The notes under the pieces: generated by a model
The model's input: the letters and a program-made list of their open reading frames with translations, nothing else
The model's database searches: none
What the model was told of the DNA's origin: nothing
Shown: in pieces, positions 1 through 7,946 of the stretch
Layout: every line of letters starts with the position of its first letter
Numbering within the stretch: position 1 is the stretch's first letter
DNA from: Synergistota bacterium
Lineage (GTDB): Bacteria > Synergistota > Synergistia > Synergistales > Synergistaceae
DNA length: 30,781 nucleotides
Assembly (NCBI GenBank): GCA_023450745.1
Contig: JAEXGR010000039.1
Coordinates: 1 to 30,781 of the forward strand
Direction of reading: 5' to 3'
Program-made: the position numbers and the translations under genes

Positions 1-255
<255 letters not shown>

Positions 256-366
256 CATAAATCCTTTATAGACCTAAGTAAGAGGGTCTAGAGTCAAAAG
301 CGTGATATAATAAGTCGCGTACGTTATGACAAAGCAGGTAGACGCGTAAGCGTTTATTCATAGAGT

Positions 367-482
367 TTCCGGTGCTAATAGAGGAGTGGACCCACCCGGT
401 TCCATGCCGAACCCGGCAGTTAAGCACTCCATCGTCGATGGTACTACGGAGGGTATTCGTGGGAGAGTAGATCGGTGCCGGA
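367..482 (+). rRNA. rrf: 5S ribosomal RNA
   Basis: About 116 bases with the standard 5S layout. The 5' strand TTCCGGTG at 367 pairs with the 3' strand CGGTGCCGGAA ending near 482. In between lie the conserved CCATGCCGAACCCGGCAGTTAAGC segment (about 402-424, interrupted here only by description) and GGGAGAGTAG near the 3' side. It sits behind the 23S end and before a strong terminator, so it is the last gene of the rRNA operon. The end coordinates may be off by one or two bases. Confidence 0.95.
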
Positions 483-490
483 ATTAATTT

Positions 491-535
491 AACAAGCAGG
501 CTCAGGACATTTCGTCTTGAGCCTGCTTGTTTTAT
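491..535 (+). terminator. Rho-independent terminator of the rRNA operon
   Basis: An 18-bp stem (491-508 with 514-531, one G-U pair) encloses a 5-base ATTTC loop and runs into a T-rich end. It lies 8 bases after the 5S RNA, so it should end rRNA transcription. Confidence 0.9.
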
Positions 536-682
536 GGAGGCGGGATTTGCTTATTGAAAAACCACCGGCGGTTGTTTACTATATCGGCCCGGCTTTACAC
601 GCCGGCTTACAGTCTCCTGCCGCATATATTTCGCGCTTGTGAATAAGCTGTCATGTTTTTTACCGAAATCTGGTATTTTTAC

Positions 683-711
683 TTTGAAAAAATGCGTTTT
701 TAGGATAAAAT
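683..711 (+). promoter_or_regulatory. Predicted sigma-70 promoter of a small transcription unit
   Basis: TTTGAA at 683-688 and TAAAAT at 706-711 are separated by 17 bases in an AT-rich stretch. Transcription should start near 718, just before the 27-codon ORF at 746. The boxes are good but not perfect matches, so this is a prediction. Confidence 0.5.
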
Positions 712-745
712 ACTAGTTAATGTAATGAGGAAATTGACGGTTGTT

Positions 746-829
746 ATGGAAGAATGCAAAAAAGATGTTCAAAAAGTTATTGACAAAAAACCAGAGTGCG
801 GCATGCTCAGCCAGCCATGTAGAAAATAA
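746..829 (+). CDS. Hypothetical 27-aa Cys/Lys-rich peptide
   Basis: I do not recognise this short ORF. It starts with ATG at 746, ends with TAA at 827-829 and encodes 27 residues with seven Lys and three Cys (positions 4, 18 and 25), beginning MEECKKDVQK. A GAGG lies at 727-730, which is far from the ATG (about 15 bases), so the ribosome site is weak. A TTG at 734 would be too close to it. The ORF sits alone between a plausible promoter and a very strong terminator. The unit could therefore be a small-protein gene, or a small RNA of about 180 bases in which the ORF is incidental. It has no signal peptide or membrane segment. Confidence 0.4.
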   Translation: MEECKKDVQKVIDKKPECGMLSQPCRK

Positions 830-850
830 TATAAATCACGGTTAATACGC

Positions 851-900
851 AGAGAGCTTGTATGTATATTTATTATACATATGGGCTCTCTTTTGTTTTT
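851..900 (+). terminator. Rho-independent terminator of the small unit
   Basis: The long stem has 17 pairs (851-867 with 875-891, three of them G-U) around a 7-base loop. It starts AGAGAGC and closes GCTCTCT, then runs into CTTTTGTTTTT. It separates the small unit from the exopolysaccharide operon that starts 50 bases later. Confidence 0.85.
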
Positions 901-940
901 GTATGCTTAGTATGCAATTAAAAATCCTTATTTATGGACG

Positions 941-3157
941 GTGGTAGATATAAAAAGGTTTTGCTTCACTAAAAGGCGGCGTGTTGCCAGGCGGGTCTTT
1001 TATTCCGTGATGTTTGTCGCGGCGCTGTCTGTCTTTGCCTGCCGCCCGCCCGCGGCGCTGGGATTTCCCGCTCTGGAAGAGCTTGAAAGCAGGGCCGGCG
1101 ACGGGCCGGAGGTGCTTGCGGCGATCTCTGCGATGCGGCGCGATTCGCTTGGCGAGGCGCTTGAACGGCAGCGCGAGGGCGGCCGCTATTTTATTAACGC
1201 CTCATACGGTTATAGCGACGAACCTCAGTACGTCGGCAGTACAAGCAATATAAGCTACGAGAAGCTTACTTTGGGCGCGGGGCTAAGTTTTCCGCTTTTC
1301 GGAACATGGAATAAACTCAAGATAAACAGGCTCAACGCCGAGATTGCGGCGATAGATTCCAAGTACCGGCCGCAGGCGCTCGCCCTTCATAACTTGGCGG
1401 CTCTGAGAAAGGCGTATGCCGTTTTGTGGATTGAGTCCCAAAAGATCAAGCTGGCAAAGATTTTCCTCCGCTCGCAGGAAGAGGTGACGCGGCATTTGAA
1501 TAAGCGAAGGGAGGCGGCTCTGCTGCTGGAGGCTGACAACCTTGAGTTTCGCACCGCCTTCGACATGGCAAAGCGTGATATTGCCGTGTCAAACCTGCGG
1601 CGGGTACAGGCGCTTCAGGTGCTGCGCCTCGCCACCGGCGTGATGTGGCCGATGCCCGAAGAGCTTCCTTTCCCGACCTTGCCGGTGTTTGAGGGAGCCG
1701 CCGCGGATGTCGCCGCGAACCCCGCCGTTCTGATGAGGCAGGAGGGGTTGGAAAAGTACGCGAAGCTTGTCGAGGTTACGAAGGGAATAGACCGCGAAAG
1801 CACCATTACCGTCGGCGTGACCGGCAGCAAGGAGGAGCCGGGGGACTTCGGCAGCGGCGTCTACCTGGGGTTCAGTATGTCGGAGCCTATCAAGAGCGCC
1901 TCGTCGCCGGAAGACAAGGCAAATCTCGCCGCGCGCGCCGATTACGAGAGGGCCGAACGGGAGGCGCTCTTTACCAGGATGAAGCTGGAGGGGGAGGCGG
2001 AGGAGGCTCTTTCCTACGCGGCCTATGCCTCGGCGAATATCGAGGCCCAGCTTTCGCGGCTGCGGGCCATATCGGAGAACGTTCGTGAAAAGCTGCTGCG
2101 GCACGCTTCGATGGCCGGAGATACTTTTGAGCAGCTGCAAAGCAGCCGCTATCAATATTACCGGGTGGCGGCGGACGTGCTTGATTCGTATCTTCTATTT
2201 ATGGAAAGCGGCGCTGACATCCTCAGCTACGCTTATCCGCGCGGGCGTGACGGCGAACCGCCGGCGCGCGCCGCGGCGGTTCCTTCGGGAGCGATAGAGG
2301 CGATGATGTCTCCTCTCTGGCTCTCCGGCCCTTCCGCGGCGTTTGCCGCGTCCTCCGGCACGGCAAAGAGCCCCCAGAATGAGACGAAATTTTTGCCGGG
2401 CGGCGTTTATGTATGGGAGGCCGCGCCGTTTCTCTCTCCCGCCTCGCGGGGGCGCGCGCTGGTTCGGCTGAAAGAGCGCGGCGTTAAGAGGATGTTGATC
2501 TCGTTTACCGGCAAGGAGCTGCGCAGCTTTAAAAATAAAGGGGCGAGGCATGATTTGCAGGCGTTTCTCTCGGAGGCTGACGCGATGGGAATATCCCCGG
2601 AGCTGCTGCTCGGCGAGCCGACCTGGCTCTATCCCGAGAATAGGGAGAAGCTGATTTTGACGATCAAATTCATGTCGGCCTTTGATTTTAGCGGCATACA
2701 TCTTGACATAGAACCGGACTCCCTTCCGGGAGCGGCGGAGCGGCGTCCGAAGCTGCTGGAGCTTCTCATCGACACGATTAAAGAGTCGAGGCGCGCCGCG
2801 GGGCGGCTGCCGGTTTCGTTCTCGCTGCACCCGCGATACCTTGAGGGCGTTTTGGGGAAGACCCTCGCCGAGAAATTACCCGCCTCCGCCGTCAGCTATA
2901 TCGCGCCGATGATCTATTCCACGAACGCCGCGGGAGTCGCCGCCAAGATGTCCGCGATTCTCTTGCGCTTTCCGCAGTTCGACTTTGTGCTGGCGCAGAG
3001 CGTGGAGAAAATACTCCCTAAAAGCGAGAGCTACGCCGCCGCGGGAATGGACGGTTTTTCCGCCGCTATGCGCGGTATCGACGAAAAGCTGGCCCCACGG
3101 CGTAATTACAAGGGGATCATCGTGCAGGATTGGAAAGATTACGAGGTGATGCGCTGA
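941..3157 (+). CDS. TolC-like outer-membrane channel fused to a glycosidase-like TIM-barrel domain
   Basis: First gene of a four-gene exopolysaccharide-type operon, 738 aa. A basic N-terminus (KRRRVARR) is followed by a hydrophobic stretch ending near Cys34, a possible export or lipoprotein signal. Residues about 45-430 look like an outer-membrane efflux protein of the TolC family: two long helical coiled-coil halves rich in Ala/Glu/Arg alternate with short beta segments such as TITVGVTGS. Residues about 465-738 resemble a TIM-barrel glycoside hydrolase. The segment FSGIHLDIEPD, with Asp589 and Glu591, looks like the beta-4 catalytic motif of GH18-like enzymes. Likely role: a periplasm-spanning exit channel carrying its own polymer-trimming domain. 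The start is uncertain: GTG 941 has no clear ribosome site, and ATG 1010 in frame would shorten the signal. The fusion itself is unusual. The enzymatic activity is inferred. Confidence 0.75.
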   Translation: MVDIKRFCFTKRRRVARRVFYSVMFVAALSVFACRPPAALGFPALEELESRAGDGPEVLAAISAMRRDSLGEALERQREGGRYFINASYGYSDEPQYVGSTSNISYEKLTLGAGLSFPLFGTWNKLKINRLNAEIAAIDSKYRPQALALHNLAALRKAYAVLWIESQKIKLAKIFLRSQEEVTRHLNKRREAALLLEADNLEFRTAFDMAKRDIAVSNLRRVQALQVLRLATGVMWPMPEELPFPTLPVFEGAAADVAANPAVLMRQEGLEKYAKLVEVTKGIDRESTITVGVTGSKEEPGDFGSGVYLGFSMSEPIKSASSPEDKANLAARADYERAEREALFTRMKLEGEAEEALSYAAYASANIEAQLSRLRAISENVREKLLRHASMAGDTFEQLQSSRYQYYRVAADVLDSYLLFMESGADILSYAYPRGRDGEPPARAAAVPSGAIEAMMSPLWLSGPSAAFAASSGTAKSPQNETKFLPGGVYVWEAAPFLSPASRGRALVRLKERGVKRMLISFTGKELRSFKNKGARHDLQAFLSEADAMGISPELLLGEPTWLYPENREKLILTIKFMSAFDFSGIHLDIEPDSLPGAAERRPKLLELLIDTIKESRRAAGRLPVSFSLHPRYLEGVLGKTLAEKLPASAVSYIAPMIYSTNAAGVAAKMSAILLRFPQFDFVLAQSVEKILPKSESYAAAGMDGFSAAMRGIDEKLAPRRNYKGIIVQDWKDYEVMR

Positions 3158-4188
3158 TGAAAATATCGTTCGCAAAAAAAGGAAATCCCGAGAATCAGGA
3201 TGGGATGAAGATAAATTACGCTCCGGCGAAGAGGAAGGTTTCAAAGGCGGTTTGGTGGCTGCTCCTGGCGGTCGTATTCGCGCCGTTCTTGTGGCTGCTC
3301 CTGTCGCTGGGGGCGAAATGGCTCTTCGTTTCTTCTTCGGGAGCGGTGGCGATGGACGTCTATCCGGTGAAGGCCCTTGAAGAGGGGGTAGTGACGAAGG
3401 TATATGTGAAGCCAGGGGAAAATGTGCGCGCCGGCAGCCCGCTGCTCGAGCTAAAAAGGTCTGTTTCGGAGGCCGCGGCGGCGGATCTGAAAAGGGTGAA
3501 GGCCGAGCTCGAAGCGCTGGAAGGGGCTGCCGCCACGCCGCGCCTCAAGCCGCCGGTTTACATGGACGGCATGGTGGAACATCTTGCCCGCGAGGAGCGC
3601 GTCATGAAAGAGCTGATGGAAAACGGCGCGGCCACGCGCGCCGAATACAATCAGGCTAAAGAACGGCTGCTCTCCGCGCAAAACGACCGCGAGGCGCTGC
3701 GGCGCTCCGCCGCCATGCCGCCGGACCAAAGCGCCGGAATCAGGAAACTATATCTGCAAAGGTATGCAAAAATGCAGGAGGAGCGGATGAACGCCCCGCT
3801 TACGATACACGCCCCGCGGGCCGGAAGGGTCGAATCTATTTTCGTCACCGCCGGTTACGACACGGCGGGGGAGCGTGAACTGCTGCGAATTGCCGACCCG
3901 GAGAAGCCATACATCGTCGCCTATGTTTTTCCCGAGAATTATGATGAGCGGGTGCGCCCCGGAAGCGTCGTCAAAGTACATCTTCCCGGCAGCGGCAGGA
4001 CGATCAGGGCGACGGTAGTGGAGCCGCCGCTGAACGCCGGCAGCGTTCCCGGAGGCCTCTCCGACACGATACTCTCCGGCCGGCGCGGTATCGTCGTCTT
4101 TTTAAAACCTGACGAACGCCTCTTGCCGGAGGAGAGCGTCAACGGTATGCCGGTCCGTGTCGACTGGGGTATAAGATTTTTTCGTTAG
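3157..4188 (+). CDS. HlyD-family membrane fusion protein (periplasmic adaptor)
   Basis: 343 aa, translationally coupled to the previous gene: TGA and ATG share one base (TGATG), and GAGGTGA lies 7 bases upstream of the ATG. A cytoplasmic N-terminus is followed by one membrane segment (about residues 26-50). Next comes a split lipoyl-like domain: the first half is near residues 60-95 (EEGVVTKVYVKPGENV), the second near 215-250 (IHAPRAGRVESIFVTAGYD). A helical hairpin (about 95-200) lies between, then a beta-barrel with ENYDERVRPGSVVKVHLPG. This is the normal layout of HlyD/EmrA-type adaptors, which join an inner-membrane exporter to a TolC-like channel. In this operon the inner-membrane partner is a glycosyltransferase and not an ABC or MFS pump. 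That recalls Alg44 in alginate export, but no PilZ domain is visible here. Confidence 0.85.
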   Translation: MKISFAKKGNPENQDGMKINYAPAKRKVSKAVWWLLLAVVFAPFLWLLLSLGAKWLFVSSSGAVAMDVYPVKALEEGVVTKVYVKPGENVRAGSPLLELKRSVSEAAAADLKRVKAELEALEGAAATPRLKPPVYMDGMVEHLAREERVMKELMENGAATRAEYNQAKERLLSAQNDREALRRSAAMPPDQSAGIRKLYLQRYAKMQEERMNAPLTIHAPRAGRVESIFVTAGYDTAGERELLRIADPEKPYIVAYVFPENYDERVRPGSVVKVHLPGSGRTIRATVVEPPLNAGSVPGGLSDTILSGRRGIVVFLKPDERLLPEESVNGMPVRVDWGIRFFR

Positions 4189-4203
4189 GAGCGGATTTTA
4201 GAG

Positions 4204-5667
4204 ATGAAAGAATATTCCGTTTTGCTGATTACTGCCGCTGCCGCGGGCGAGGCGGCCGCCATCTGCCGCTACCGGTCGGCGGCGGCGCTCCTTGCCGCGG
4301 AGCGCGAGCCCGCCACGGTGGTGATCGACACCTCGCAGTTCAAGCCGGGCGAGGAGCTCGAGTATTATAAAAATATCGCGGCGCTTCGCCAGAGCCCCGT
4401 CTTCTGTTACGCCCCGCTATACTTCACCCATTCTGTACGCGGCCTCGACGTCTTAGCGGACGGCATTTTCGATGATTTGAAGGCTGCCGCGAGGGAGGGA
4501 GAAGCGGTATTGAGCCGGGGAGAGCGGATAAAGACCTCGTCGCTGCCGGGAAGCTATAAGCTGCGGATGCTGAGCTACCTGTACGCGCGAGGCGGCTACG
4601 AGTTAAAGCCCTACTGCGTTCCGGGGTCGAAATGGATATACGGTTATCCGACCGCCGCGGCGATCATGGAGCATGAGGCGGCGCACGGCGACAGGCATTG
4701 GAACGGCGACGAGACCCAGCCATACGACCGCTATATATTCGACTGTGCGGAGATGACGCAGGCGACGGAATGGATAAGAAGCCTGCATCGGTGCGGCTAT
4801 ACGGAACAGACCACGGTGTATGACCGTATCAGGCTCTGTCCTAAATGCCAGACCGGCTATCTCAATTATATCGACATCTGCCCGGAGTGCGGCAGTCTGA
4901 ATATCGCCAGAAAGAGAATGGTCCATTGCTTTACCTGCGGCTGCGTGGCCCCCGAGGCGGAGTTCCGGCAGGGCTTTTCGCTGTCCTGTCCGCGCTGCGA
5001 CGCCAAGCTGCGCCACATTGGCAGCGACTATGACCACCCGCTTGAGTCGTATCAGTGCGAGGACTGCGGCTCCTCCTTTGTTGAGCCGGACGTCAGAGTC
5101 TCGTGTCTCAACTGCGGCGCTCAGTCGCTGCCCAGCGAACTTGCGGTCAATAACTTCTACGGCTACCGGCTGAGCGACAGGGGCGCGGAGGCGGTGCGCT
5201 CCGGCATCATATCCGAGGAATTCACGCTCTTTGGCGACACCAACGTCGTCAGCATGCAGATATTCTGCGGCATAATAAAGTGGCTGCTGAGCCTTCGCCG
5301 CCGCTACCCTGACGCGAATTTCTCCCTTCTGAGAGTGAAACTCTCCGGCCTGTCGGATGCGGAAGAGGCCGTCGGCGCAGCCGGGCTGAGAAGGGTGATC
5401 GCCGAATTAGAAACGCGGATAAAGGCGCTGGTGCGCGAGACGGACGTTTCCGTATTGGGCGGCGATGGCATATTCTGGCTCCTGCTGCCGCGCACCCCCC
5501 TGGAGGGCGGTCGGGTGCTGGCCGGCAGGCTGGAAGATATGGGCTCGCTGTTTGAGGGGCCGGGGGCGGAAAAGCTGCGCCTTTCCGTGAAATGTTTATC
5601 GGTCTCCGAGGAGGAGGCGGCCTTGCCGCCCGACGAGCTGCTGAAAAAATTTGCCAAATTAGCCTGA
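4204..5667 (+). CDS. Zinc-ribbon regulator with degenerate GGDEF domain (TackOD1-like)
   Basis: 487 aa. Residues about 1-105 look like a degraded receiver-like fold (VVIDTSQF, with no clear phospho-acceptor set). The middle holds a row of paired cysteines: Cys212/Cys215, CPECG, CFTCGC, CPRCD, CEDCG and CLNCG, that is, several zinc ribbons in about 100 residues. The layout resembles the TackOD1 output domain; I recall this family from memory and have not searched for it. The last about 150 residues resemble a diguanylate cyclase fold, but the active-site loop reads LGGDGIF (419-424) in place of GGDEF, so catalysis is unlikely. Likely job: a cytoplasmic switch that binds a nucleotide or partner and controls the glycosyltransferase encoded next. 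AGGAGCG lies about 10 bases before the ATG. No membrane segment is visible. Confidence 0.65.
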   Translation: MKEYSVLLITAAAAGEAAAICRYRSAAALLAAEREPATVVIDTSQFKPGEELEYYKNIAALRQSPVFCYAPLYFTHSVRGLDVLADGIFDDLKAAAREGEAVLSRGERIKTSSLPGSYKLRMLSYLYARGGYELKPYCVPGSKWIYGYPTAAAIMEHEAAHGDRHWNGDETQPYDRYIFDCAEMTQATEWIRSLHRCGYTEQTTVYDRIRLCPKCQTGYLNYIDICPECGSLNIARKRMVHCFTCGCVAPEAEFRQGFSLSCPRCDAKLRHIGSDYDHPLESYQCEDCGSSFVEPDVRVSCLNCGAQSLPSELAVNNFYGYRLSDRGAEAVRSGIISEEFTLFGDTNVVSMQIFCGIIKWLLSLRRRYPDANFSLLRVKLSGLSDAEEAVGAAGLRRVIAELETRIKALVRETDVSVLGGDGIFWLLLPRTPLEGGRVLAGRLEDMGSLFEGPGAEKLRLSVKCLSVSEEEAALPPDELLKKFAKLA

Positions 5668-5686
5668 AAAAGACGGCGCGTTATTG

Positions 5687-7018
5687 ATGTACGAGCAAAT
5701 TCTTCTGCTTCTGAGTCCCATAATAGAGCCTGTGTTGAGCAAAGACGCCTGGCCGCTCCTTATGCGCTTCATGCCCTTTATCATATTTTACGAACTGCCT
5801 TACACGCTGCTCATCTATGCGGGGGTGGTGAAGTATATATGGGAACGCCAAAGAGAGGGGCTCAGAAGGGCGTATTTCCCGCCGGTCTCATGCATCATCA
5901 CCTGCTACAGCGAGGGGCGTGACGTGCAGGGAACGATTCGCTCGCTTACGGAGCAGATATACCCCGGCAGGATAGAGCTCATCGCGATGATAGACGGCGC
6001 GGCGCGCAACAAGGAGACCTACGAGGCGGCCCTTGAAATGAACGCCTATGTGCGGAACTTCGCGGGAAGAAGCCTCAAGGTCGTCCCCAAATGGCAGCGA
6101 GGGGGCCGCGTATCCAGCATCAACACCGGGCTCAACTACATCCGGGGCGAGATAATATTCGTCCTTGACGGGGACACTTCCTTTGACAACAACATGGTCG
6201 AGCGCGCCGTGCGCCACTTCGAGGACGCCTCCGTGGCGGCCGTCTCCGGCTGCCTGCGCGTCCGCAACGCCGACAGCTCGCTGGCGGCCTCGCTGCAGGC
6301 GATAGAATACTTCATTTCGATACAGACGGCCAAGACCGGGCTCAGTGAATTCAATATCGTCAACAATGTCTCCGGGGCCTTTGGGGTATTCCGGCGTTCG
6401 GTCGTCGAACTGCTGCGCGGGTGGGACGCCGGCACCGCGGAGGACCTCGACATGACCCTGCGCATAAAACAGTACATCGGGCGCTACGGCGGAAGAGTCC
6501 GGATCGTATTCGACCCCGAGGCGATGGGGCACACGGACGTTCCCGACACCTTTGCCGGCTACTTCAGACAACGGATGCGGTGGGACGGAGACCTGCCCTT
6601 CATTTACTTCAAAAAACACCGGCGGGCTTTCAGCGCGCGGCTGCTTGGCTGGCCGAACTTTATCATGGCCGTTCTCAACGGGCTCTACTCTCAGATAGTC
6701 CTGCCGTTTGTCATCTTCACATACACGCTCTGGCTCTTTTGGGCATATCCGCTCGGCTATGTCCTGAGCCTTCTCTTCACCGTGTACTTCTTTTACTTTA
6801 TCCTGCTCTCGGCCATGTACGTGACCTCGCTCGTCTTCATCTCGGAGAGGAAACGGGAGGACCTGTCGAGGCTGCCGTTGCTTGTGATATTTCCCCTCTT
6901 TATATTTTCGTCGCGGATCAACAGCCTCCTGGCCACGGTCAGCGAGCTGGTCTTCAAATCGCATAAAGATTCGTCGATGGCCCCTTGGTGGGTGACGAAG
7001 AAAAGTAAATTCGACTAG
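5687..7018 (+). CDS. Membrane-bound family 2 glycosyltransferase (polysaccharide synthase)
   Basis: 443 aa, last gene of the exopolysaccharide operon. One or two N-terminal membrane segments (about 20-50) are followed by a GT-A catalytic domain (about 65-300). It carries the processive GT2 signatures: a first Asp in MIDGAARN, the DGD motif (Asp161, Asp163) for metal/UDP, the acceptor-base motif AED (Glu252, Asp253) and QRMRW (295-299). Three or four C-terminal membrane segments (about 315-415) form the usual exit pore. This is the set seen in cellulose, poly-GlcNAc and hyaluronan synthases, so the enzyme should polymerise a UDP- or GDP-sugar and thread the chain across the inner membrane. No PilZ domain is present. 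ATG 5687 is preferred to TTG 5684. No strong ribosome site is visible. The sugar cannot be predicted. Confidence 0.9.
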   Translation: MYEQILLLLSPIIEPVLSKDAWPLLMRFMPFIIFYELPYTLLIYAGVVKYIWERQREGLRRAYFPPVSCIITCYSEGRDVQGTIRSLTEQIYPGRIELIAMIDGAARNKETYEAALEMNAYVRNFAGRSLKVVPKWQRGGRVSSINTGLNYIRGEIIFVLDGDTSFDNNMVERAVRHFEDASVAAVSGCLRVRNADSSLAASLQAIEYFISIQTAKTGLSEFNIVNNVSGAFGVFRRSVVELLRGWDAGTAEDLDMTLRIKQYIGRYGGRVRIVFDPEAMGHTDVPDTFAGYFRQRMRWDGDLPFIYFKKHRRAFSARLLGWPNFIMAVLNGLYSQIVLPFVIFTYTLWLFWAYPLGYVLSLLFTVYFFYFILLSAMYVTSLVFISERKREDLSRLPLLVIFPLFIFSSRINSLLATVSELVFKSHKDSSMAPWWVTKKSKFD

Positions 7019-7092
7019 GCGCGCGCCGGCGCGGAAAACACCGCCGGGCGGCCGGCCTTTGCTGCCGCAGGCGGGATAAAAACGCCGCGCCG

Positions 7093-7485
7093 CTACTTTT
7101 GACCCCGCATAAAGTCCGCCAGCTTTTTTAGGTCGCGGACGTATGAGAGGACCTTGATCTTCTCTTCCATCGGCAGCTCGGCGACCGCCGTGAAAATTTC
7201 CCGCGTAATGCCGTTTGCGGCCGCGATGTCGCCGTTATCGTCGGCGTATTTAAGAAACGGGCACTGCATCGGCCTCTCCGCCGCCGCGTTATTTTTTATG
7301 TCTTCGCCCATGAGCGACACGAGAGAGACGTCGAGGGCGGCCGCGATCTTTTCTAAAGTTTTCAAAGAGGGCCGTTTCTTCCCGTTTTCAATCTCCGATA
7401 TATAACTTACGGAGATATCCACCTTCTCCGCGAGGTTTTCCTGGGTCAACCCCTGGGCTATCCTGTATTTCTGAATTTTCCACAT
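7093..7485 (-). CDS. XRE-family transcriptional regulator
   Basis: 130 aa. Residues 1-65 form a classic helix-turn-helix of the Cro/CI (XRE) type: YRIAQGLTQENLAEKVDIS, then YISEIENGKKRPSLKTLEKI. The rest is a short helical tail (PMEEKIKVLSYVRDLKKL) that may mediate dimerisation. AAGGAG sits 8 bases before the ATG, so the start is secure. The gene converges with the glycosyltransferase gene (74 bases between stop codons) and diverges from the AT-rich region and surface protein to its right. A likely job is to regulate itself and perhaps the rightward genes through repeated motifs in the shared upstream region. No sensory domain is recognisable. Confidence 0.9.
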   Translation of the reverse strand: MWKIQKYRIAQGLTQENLAEKVDISVSYISEIENGKKRPSLKTLEKIAAALDVSLVSLMGEDIKNNAAAERPMQCPFLKYADDNGDIAAANGITREIFTAVAELPMEEKIKVLSYVRDLKKLADFMRGQK

Positions 7486-7502
7486 TAGACGGGCTCCTTC
7501 CC

Positions 7503-7609
7503 TAGTATCAATTTACTTAGAAAAGAGCTAAATTACTATCAATTATAATCGAATAAAAATCAGCTATAAGCGAATATATTTAAATAGTATTGACTTTTGG
7601 CGAATATAC
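7503..7609. promoter_or_regulatory. Iterated AT-rich motifs, candidate operator region
   Basis: TATCAATTTA near 7506 recurs as TATCAATTATA near 7537. The word GCGAATATA appears at about 7570 and 7600, with a weaker relative CGAATAAAAA at about 7550. They cluster between the XRE gene and a rightward promoter and could be operator copies for that regulator. No binding data are available. Confidence 0.35.
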
Positions 7610-7621
7610 ATCTACTATAAT
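7590..7621 (+). promoter_or_regulatory. Predicted rightward sigma-70 promoter
   Basis: TTGACT at 7590-7595 is followed by TACTAT at 7613-7618 (17-base spacer) or by a perfect TATAAT at 7616-7621 (20-base spacer). A GCGAATATA copy lies between the boxes, where a bound regulator would block polymerase. It points toward the 37-aa peptide and the surface protein. Confidence 0.5.
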
Positions 7622-7832
7622 CTATGCAGGAATATATGTAATCCATAAAAAGCGAAGATAGACCCATAAAAATATCGGCGTAAGTGAACGTAGCGTTGTC
7701 TCCATTTATATAAAATGTTTAGTATTTTAATATCGCAAAATAGAAACTGACAATAAACTGCCATGTTGTTACGCCTATACGAAAAACGGAACGCTCCGGC
7801 TGTCCGTACATAATACGTGTGGAAAGGTGTGA
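7622..7832. other. AT-rich leader region with no clear gene
   Basis: This stretch between the predicted promoter and the 37-aa ORF holds no ORF I can support. It includes a short interrupted inverted repeat around 7785-7808 (ACGGAACGCTCCG next to GGCTGTCCGT). No known riboswitch core is recognisable. Confidence 0.4.
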
Positions 7833-7946
7833 ATGCCGGTGAAGCAAAAGCTGCTGTACTTAACGTTTTTTGTCTCGCTGTCCATCTCGGCGGCCCTGCT
7901 CTTTTTGCTCGTCAGAAATATGAGCGAGCTGTGGCTGTTGCGGTGA
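7833..7946 (+). CDS. Hypothetical 37-aa single-pass membrane peptide
   Basis: I do not recognise this small ORF, but it has good coding signs. GGAAAGG lies 5 bases before the ATG. A basic start (MPVKQK) is followed by about 20 hydrophobic residues (LLYLTFFVSLSISAALLFLL), then VRN and a short tail. It would sit in the inner membrane with a short charged cytoplasmic N-terminus. It lies downstream of the predicted promoter and 124 bases before the surface-protein gene, so the two may share a transcript. It is more GC-rich than the DNA around it, which also suggests a real gene. Its function is unknown. Confidence 0.5.
   Translation: MPVKQKLLYLTFFVSLSISAALLFLLVRNMSELWLLR

Noticed and set aside
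7019..7092. Terminator between the convergent glycosyltransferase and XRE genes
   Set aside because: The stretch is very GC-rich with many short inverted repeats, but none has a good stem followed by a T-run on either strand.
7503..7610. CRISPR array or plasmid-type iterons
   Set aside because: The repeats are only 7-10 bases, unevenly spaced and few; there are no cas or rep genes.
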